DNA from: an uncultured Bacteroides sp.
GTDB taxonomy: Bacteria; Bacteroidota; Bacteroidia; Bacteroidales; Bacteroidaceae
Length of the DNA stretch: 45,795 nt
Reading direction: 5' to 3'
Assembly: GCF_963678425.1 (NCBI RefSeq)
Contig: NZ_OY782856.1
Span: 1 to 45,795, forward strand
Shown: one piece after another, positions 40,777 through 45,795 of the stretch
How positions within the stretch are numbered: the first letter of the stretch is position 1
Layout of the letters: every line of letters begins with the position of its first letter
Notes under the pieces: generated by a model
Databases searched by the model: none
What the model was told of the DNA's origin: nothing
What the model saw: only the letters and a program-made list of their open reading frames with translations
Position numbers and translations under genes: made by a program

Positions 40777-43212
40777 ATGAAAGTAATGAAATTCGGCGGA
40801 ACATCCGTAGGTTCCGTGAACAGCATTTTAAATGTTAAAAAGATAGTTGAGGCTTCTGAAGAGCCTGTTATTGTTGTCGTATCTGCATTGGGAGGTATAA
40901 CAGACCAGTTGATAAATACCTCAAAGATTGCTGCATCAGGTGCATCTTACGACAAGGAATTCCGGGAAATTGTGATGCGCCATGTAAACATGGTTAAAGA
41001 CGTGATTCCGGCAGGCGAAAGACAGGTTACTGTTCAAAAACAAGTACGTGCGCTTCTTGACGAACTGAAAGATATTTTTCAGGGAATCAATCTGATAAAA
41101 GACCTTTCTACAAAAACAGCCGATACAATTGTTAGTTACGGCGAAAGATTGTCTTCCATTATAGTAGCTGCATTGATTGACGGCGCAAAATGGTATGACT
41201 CACGAAAGTTTATCAAGACCGAATTCAAACATGGCAAGCACAATCTGGATAAGGAACTTACAAACGAACTGATAAAGGAAATTTTTAAAGAGATTCCTCG
41301 TATCTCTCTGATGGGAGGTTTCATCTCTTCTGATAAAATAAGCGGTGATGTTACGAATCTGGGCAGAGGAGGCTCGGATTATACAGCTGCGATTCTTGCT
41401 GCAGCTCTGGATGCTTCCGTTCTGGAAATATGGACAGATGTTGATGGCTTTATGACTGCTGATCCAAGAGTAATCAGTGCGGCTTATCCTATCAATGAGC
41501 TAAGTTATGTGGAGGCGATGGAGTTGTGCAACTTCGGTGCAAAGGTGGTTTATCCTCCAACAATCTATCCTGTATGCCACAAAAATATACCAATTATTAT
41601 AAAGAATACATTTAATCCTACAGCTCCGGGTACAAGAATTATTCAGGATAAATCAGTATCGGGAGGTAAAGCAATTAAAGGTATTTCTTCTATTAACGAT
41701 ACCAGCCTCATTACTGTAACAGGTTTAGGTATGGTAGGAGTTATCGGAGTAAACTACAGAATATTCAAAGCCTTGGCAAAAGGTGGCATCAGTGTGTTCA
41801 TGGTTTCTCAGGCATCTTCAGAGAACAACACTTCCATTGGTGTGAGAACAGCTGATTCCGAACTGGCCTGCGAGGTACTTAATGAAGAGTTTGCCAAGGA
41901 GATAGACATGGGCGAGATTAGCTGCATAACAGCTGAGAATGGTTTGGCAACGGTGGCTGTTGTAGGAGAAAATATGAAACATACTCCGGGCATTGCAGGT
42001 AAGCTTTTCGGAACTTTGGGACGCAACGGCATTAATGTGATTGCTTGTGCACAGGGAGCTTCTGAAACAAACATCTCGTTTGTGATTGATGCCAAATCTC
42101 TCCGTAAGACATTAAACGTAATTCACGACTCCTTTTTCCTATCTGAATACCAGGTACTGAATCTTTTTATCTGCGGTATCGGAACTGTAGGAGGAAGTCT
42201 TATTGAACAGATTCGTTGCCAGCAGCAAAATCTGGTGCAGCAGAACGGATTGAAGCTTAATGTTGTGGGTATATCCAACAGTTCTCGCGCACTTTTCTGC
42301 CGTGAAGGGATTGACCTTTCCAATTTCAGGGAAGAACTCAAGGAAAAAGGCATTCCAAACACACCGGAAGTTTATCGGAATGAAGTGATAGGGATGAACA
42401 TATTCAACTCGGTTTTTGTGGATTGTACCGCAAATGCAAATGTTGCTTCAATTTATAAAGAACTGCTTTCTCACAATATTTCTGTGGTAGCAGCCAATAA
42501 AATAGCTGCATCTTCTAAATACGAAGATTATTTCGAACTTAAACAGATTGCCCGTCACCGTGGAGTGAAATTTCTGTTTGAAACGAATGTAGGTGCCGGT
42601 CTTCCTATAATCAACACCATAAATGACCTGATAAACAGTGGTGATAAGATTCTGAAGATTGAAGCCGTACTTTCGGGCACTTTGAATTATATCTTTAACA
42701 AGATCAGCGCGGATATACCTTTCAGCAGTACTATCAGAATGGCACAGGAAGAACGTTATTCGGAACCTGATCCTCGTATTGATCTTAGCGGTAAGGATGT
42801 AATCCGCAAGCTGGTAATTCTGGCTCGTGAAGCCGGCTATAAGATAGAACAGGAGGATGTGGAAAAGGATCTCTTTATTCCTGATGAGTTCTTCAAGGGT
42901 AGTCTGGAGGAATTCTGGGAAAAAGTACCTTCTCTCGATGCTGACTTTGAAGCAAGAAGAAAAGTCCTGGAAAGTGAAAAGAAACACTGGAGATTTGTTG
43001 CCAGGTTCGAGGAAGGCAAAGCATCTGTAGGATTGCAGGAAGTAGATTCTCATCATCCTTTTTATGGTCTCGAGGGAAGTAATAATATCATTCTGCTCAC
43101 AACGGAACGTTATCGCGAATATCCAATGATGATTCAGGGATATGGAGCGGGTGCAGGAGTTACCGCTGCCGGTGTTTTTGCAGATATAATGAGTATTGCT
43201 AATATTCGATAA
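40777..43212 (+). CDS. thrA: Bifunctional aspartokinase / homoserine dehydrogenase
   Basis: 811 aa, the usual length for the fused enzyme. The aspartokinase part (about 1-290) starts 'MKFGGTSVGS' and includes 'GRGGSDYTAAILAAAL' and 'WTDVDGFMTADPR'. Two ACT regulatory domains follow (about 310-455, 'ITVTGLGMVGVIGV', 'ATVAVVGENMKHTPGIAGK'). The homoserine dehydrogenase part (about 462-811) has the NAD(P) loop 'FICGIGTVGGSLIEQ', 'VVAANKIAASSKY', 'EAVLSGTLNYIF' and 'SEPDPRIDLSGKDV'. It catalyses the first and third steps from aspartate toward threonine and methionine. It is preceded by the Thr attenuator and followed after 2 bp by the apgM-like gene. Confidence 0.97.
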   Translation: MKVMKFGGTSVGSVNSILNVKKIVEASEEPVIVVVSALGGITDQLINTSKIAASGASYDKEFREIVMRHVNMVKDVIPAGERQVTVQKQVRALLDELKDIFQGINLIKDLSTKTADTIVSYGERLSSIIVAALIDGAKWYDSRKFIKTEFKHGKHNLDKELTNELIKEIFKEIPRISLMGGFISSDKISGDVTNLGRGGSDYTAAILAAALDASVLEIWTDVDGFMTADPRVISAAYPINELSYVEAMELCNFGAKVVYPPTIYPVCHKNIPIIIKNTFNPTAPGTRIIQDKSVSGGKAIKGISSINDTSLITVTGLGMVGVIGVNYRIFKALAKGGISVFMVSQASSENNTSIGVRTADSELACEVLNEEFAKEIDMGEISCITAENGLATVAVVGENMKHTPGIAGKLFGTLGRNGINVIACAQGASETNISFVIDAKSLRKTLNVIHDSFFLSEYQVLNLFICGIGTVGGSLIEQIRCQQQNLVQQNGLKLNVVGISNSSRALFCREGIDLSNFREELKEKGIPNTPEVYRNEVIGMNIFNSVFVDCTANANVASIYKELLSHNISVVAANKIAASSKYEDYFELKQIARHRGVKFLFETNVGAGLPIINTINDLINSGDKILKIEAVLSGTLNYIFNKISADIPFSSTIRMAQEERYSEPDPRIDLSGKDVIRKLVILAREAGYKIEQEDVEKDLFIPDEFFKGSLEEFWEKVPSLDADFEARRKVLESEKKHWRFVARFEEGKASVGLQEVDSHHPFYGLEGSNNIILLTTERYREYPMMIQGYGAGAGVTAAGVFADIMSIANIR

Positions 43213-43214
43213 CG

Positions 43215-44429
43215 ATGAAACATATAATAATATTAGGTGATGGTATGGCCGACTGGCCAGTCAAGTCACTACAAAACAAGACGCTTTTGCAATATGCAAA
43301 GACGCCTTACATGGATTTACTGGCAAAGATGGGGAAGACCGGACAACTGATTACTGTTGCTCCGGGTTTTCATCCCGGAAGTGAGGTGGCAAACATGTCG
43401 GTTCTTGGTTACAACTTGCCACAAGTGTACGAAGGTCGCGGCCCTCTTGAAGCTGCAAGCATAGGAGTTGAGCTAAAACCAGACGAGATGGCCATACGAT
43501 GCAATCTGATTTGCGTTGAAGGAGAGATTTTAAAGAATCACTCTTCCGGTCATATTTCCACTGAAGATGCAGATGTGCTTATCAAATTTCTGCAAGAGAA
43601 GTTGGGCAGTGATCGTGTAACCTTTCATACCGGAGTGGCTTACCGTCACTTGCTGGTTATCAAAGGAGGAAATAAAAACATAGAGTGTACGCCTCCTCAC
43701 GACGTACCGCTCCATCCGTTCCGCCCGTTACTGGTTAAGGCTACAGTGCCCGAAGCTCAGGAAACCGCGGATTTGATAAATGATTTGATATTAAAATCTC
43801 AGGAACTGCTCAAAGATCATCCACTAAACCTGAAGCGTGTGGCTGAGGGTAAAGATCCTGCAAACAGTATCTGGCCATGGTCGCCGGGCTATCGTCCAAA
43901 GATGGAAACTATTGCCCAGACATTTCCTTTCATCAAGAAAGGAGCTGTTATCTCAGCGGTCGACTTAATAAACGGAATTGGCTACTACGCCGGTCTTCGC
44001 CGCATTCCGGTGGAAGGTGCAACCGGACTTTATGATACCAATTATGAGAATAAGGTTGCAGCAGCACTCGAAGCTCTTCGCACAGACGATTTTGTTTACC
44101 TGCACATTGAAGCAAGTGATGAGGCCGGACACGAAGGGGATGTGGATCTGAAACTGAAAACCATTGAGAATCTGGATTCCCGTGCGGTAGGTCCTATCTA
44201 TGAAGCGGTAAAGAACTGGGATGAACCGGTTGCCATAGCTGTGCTTCCCGATCATCCTACCCCATGTGAACTGCGTACGCATACTTCGGATCCGGTGCCG
44301 TTCCTTATTTATTACCCCGGCATTGAAGCCGATTCTGTGCAGACTTTTGATGAATTCTCAGTGAAAGAGGGAGTATATGGTTTATTAAAGGAAAATGAGT
44401 TCATTAACGCATTTTTGAGCAATGAATAA
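43215..44429 (+). CDS. ApgM-family phosphoglycerate-mutase-like protein, probable homoserine kinase
   Basis: 404 aa of the alkaline-phosphatase/iPGM superfamily. The N-terminal metal motif 'IIILGDGMADWP' is present, with 'GFHPGSEVANMSVLGY' carrying the Ser that is phosphorylated in iPGM-type enzymes. 'HIEASDEAGHEGD' and 'VLPDHPTPCELRTHTSDPVPF' supply further metal ligands. By sequence it would be called cofactor-independent phosphoglycerate mutase. However, it lies between thrA (2 bp) and thrC (13 bp), and no ThrB-type GHMP homoserine kinase is in the operon. A homologous family member has been assigned homoserine kinase activity from genetic data (Desulfovibrio, as I recall), so the threonine role is preferred. 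Confidence 0.88.
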   Translation: MKHIIILGDGMADWPVKSLQNKTLLQYAKTPYMDLLAKMGKTGQLITVAPGFHPGSEVANMSVLGYNLPQVYEGRGPLEAASIGVELKPDEMAIRCNLICVEGEILKNHSSGHISTEDADVLIKFLQEKLGSDRVTFHTGVAYRHLLVIKGGNKNIECTPPHDVPLHPFRPLLVKATVPEAQETADLINDLILKSQELLKDHPLNLKRVAEGKDPANSIWPWSPGYRPKMETIAQTFPFIKKGAVISAVDLINGIGYYAGLRRIPVEGATGLYDTNYENKVAAALEALRTDDFVYLHIEASDEAGHEGDVDLKLKTIENLDSRAVGPIYEAVKNWDEPVAIAVLPDHPTPCELRTHTSDPVPFLIYYPGIEADSVQTFDEFSVKEGVYGLLKENEFINAFLSNE

Positions 44430-44442
44430 AATTGATAAAATA

Positions 44443-45744
44443 ATGAAATATTACAGTACCAATAAGCAGGCTCCGGTTGCGGACTTGCAAGAGGCGGTGG
44501 TTAAGGGACTTGCGTCTGATAAAGGATTGTTTATGCCCGAATCTATCAAACCACTTCCAAAGGAATTTTTTGATCAGATTGAAACCATGAGTTTTCAGGA
44601 AATATCTTACCGTGTGGCAGATGCCTTTTTCGGTGAGGATATTCCGGCGGAAACATTGAAACATATTGTATATGATACACTGAACTTTGATGTTCCATTG
44701 GTAAAGGTTACAGAAGATATTTACTCTTTGGAATTGTTCCATGGTCCAACACTGGCATTTAAAGATGTAGGCGGTCGTTTCATGGCTCGTCTTCTGGGTT
44801 ATTTCATCAAGAAACAAGGTCAGAAGAACGTAAACGTATTGGTTGCCACTTCCGGTGATACAGGAAGTGCCGTGGCTAATGGTTTCTTAGGTGTGGAAGG
44901 AATTCATGTGTATGTGCTTTATCCAAAGGGAAAAGTGAGCGAGATACAGGAAAAACAGTTCACCACTCTGGGACAAAACATCACAGCTCTCGAAGTAGAC
45001 GGCACATTCGACGATTGTCAGGCATTGGTGAAATCAGCCTTTATGGATAAGGAACTGAATGCACATCTCTCTTTAACCTCTGCCAATTCAATCAACGTGG
45101 CACGTTTCCTACCTCAGTCCTTCTATTACTTCTACGCTTATGCACAGTTAAAGAAACTGGGCAAGGCAGACAATGCAGTGTTCTGTGTACCAAGCGGTAA
45201 CTTTGGCAACATCACCGCCGGATTGTTTGGCAAACGTATGGGATTACCCATCTCTCGTTTCATAGCTTCCAATAACAAGAATGATATATTCTATCAATAC
45301 CTGAAAACAGGCAAATATACACCGCAGCCTTCAGTAGCAACCATTGCCAACGCCATGGATGTGGGCGATCCAAGTAACTTTGCACGTGTGCTCGATCTTT
45401 ACGGAGGAAGTCATGAAGCAATCATAAAGGAAATAAGCGGAGCTACTTATACAGACGAGCAAATAAGTGAAACAGTGCAGTGGGTTTACAACAAAACTCA
45501 TTACTTGCTCGATCCTCACGGAGCTTGCGGATACCGTGCCCTTTCCGAACACCTGAAACCGGGCGAAACAGGAGTATTCCTGGAAACTGCTCATCCTGCA
45601 AAATTCCTTGAAACAGTAGAAAAGATAATAGGAGAGAAGGTAGATATTCCAGCCAAGCTGCAAGCATTTATGCATGGCGAGAAGAAAACCGTATTGATGG
45701 AGAAAGACTTTGCATCTTTCAAGCAGTATCTAATGAATGTATAA
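44443..45744 (+). CDS. thrC: Threonine synthase
   Basis: 433 aa PLP enzyme converting O-phosphohomoserine to threonine. It starts MKYYSTNKQAPVADLQEAVV, typical of the group. The PLP lysine is in 'LELFHGPTLAFKDVGGRFM' and the phosphate-binding loop in 'VLVATSGDTGSAVANGF'. 'CVPSGNFGNITAGL' and 'DPHGACGYRAL' are also conserved. ATG 44443 is preferred over 44422, because the latter would overlap apgM and add seven atypical residues. It is the last gene visible; only 51 bp without a feature follow it. Confidence 0.96.
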   Translation: MKYYSTNKQAPVADLQEAVVKGLASDKGLFMPESIKPLPKEFFDQIETMSFQEISYRVADAFFGEDIPAETLKHIVYDTLNFDVPLVKVTEDIYSLELFHGPTLAFKDVGGRFMARLLGYFIKKQGQKNVNVLVATSGDTGSAVANGFLGVEGIHVYVLYPKGKVSEIQEKQFTTLGQNITALEVDGTFDDCQALVKSAFMDKELNAHLSLTSANSINVARFLPQSFYYFYAYAQLKKLGKADNAVFCVPSGNFGNITAGLFGKRMGLPISRFIASNNKNDIFYQYLKTGKYTPQPSVATIANAMDVGDPSNFARVLDLYGGSHEAIIKEISGATYTDEQISETVQWVYNKTHYLLDPHGACGYRALSEHLKPGETGVFLETAHPAKFLETVEKIIGEKVDIPAKLQAFMHGEKKTVLMEKDFASFKQYLMNV

Positions 45745-45795
45745 CCGGAAACTAATCATTTCATAAGGTTAAACCTATCCAAACATGTACAAGAT

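Noticed and set aside
42448..43056. 202-codon minus-strand frame inside thrA
   Set aside because: It is antisense to well-conserved homoserine dehydrogenase sequence and has no recognisable domains.
44422..44442. Earlier thrC start at ATG 44422
   Set aside because: It overlaps the apgM stop and adds seven residues not expected before the family N-terminus MKYYSTN.
1..45795. CRISPR arrays, tRNA or rRNA genes
   Set aside because: I saw no regular repeat-spacer pattern, no tRNA T-loop with acceptor stem, and no rRNA-like sequence on either strand.

Overview
The window is chromosomal DNA of a Bacteroides-like member of the Bacteroidales. The evidence is A+T-leaning composition, recurrent TAnnTTTG-type -7 promoter boxes, SusC/SusD pairs with FecR-type anti-sigma control, DUF1735 surface lipoproteins, an RND pump fused to a TolC module, and a thrA-apgM-thrC threonine operon. 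I see no tRNA, rRNA, CRISPR array, phage or plasmid module.

Layout. (1) Positions 1-1975 are two nested IS66-family elements. A rightward copy, entering from outside the window and ending at 758, has inserted into tnpC of a leftward copy whose left end is at 1975. (2) 1976-2689 is non-coding and rich in inverted repeats. (3) 2690-12062 is a polysaccharide/glycan utilization locus: a FecR-like anti-sigma factor, a SusC-like TonB-dependent transducer with an STN domain, a SusD-like lipoprotein, a small GH18-type lipoprotein with an intact DGxDxDxE motif, and two DUF1735 surface glycan-binding lipoproteins (one F5/8C, one LamG-like). A strong terminator follows, then a separately transcribed GH3 beta-glycosidase (12601-14940). 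An ECF sigma factor, plausibly the missing partner of the anti-sigma, lies convergently at 14997-15566. (4) 15661-18372 holds a DUF418 membrane protein, a small unknown gene, an A+T-rich gene desert with a 24-bp perfect palindrome, and a small XRE regulator. (5) 18594-22682 encodes an ABC-F ATPase and an M13 metallopeptidase. (6) 22799-28987 is a divalent-metal efflux locus: a His-rich small protein, a CzcA-TolC fusion and a CzcB-like adaptor. (7) 28929-33283 holds a small conserved-looking protein (minus strand), then metA, a U32 protein and a zinc-ribbon membrane protein in a tight plus-strand group. (8) 33432-40361, all on the minus strand, holds ansA, then radA with a COG2509 flavoprotein and a LuxR-type regulator in close order, then a TonB-dependent receptor whose start lies beside a 15-bp perfect inverted repeat. 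(9) 40558-45744 is the threonine operon with a Thr-rich leader peptide and a terminator-like hairpin, then thrA, an ApgM-family protein (probable homoserine kinase) and thrC.

How the genes work together. In the glycan locus the STN-bearing SusC would signal glycan arrival to the FecR-like protein, which would release an ECF sigma factor that activates the locus. Surface lipoproteins bind and cut glycan, SusCD imports it, and the GH3 enzyme trims oligosaccharides in the periplasm. The metal locus would form a three-part export system from only two large polypeptides. metA and the thr operon both draw on the aspartate-family pathway: thrA makes homoserine, metA acylates it toward methionine, and apgM plus thrC convert it to threonine.

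Most genes belong to known families. The least ordinary points are the split sigma/anti-sigma arrangement, the signal-peptide-like junction inside the CzcA-TolC fusion, the inverted repeat spanning the receptor start, and the Thr attenuator combined with an ApgM-type kinase. I found no clearly new multi-gene system.
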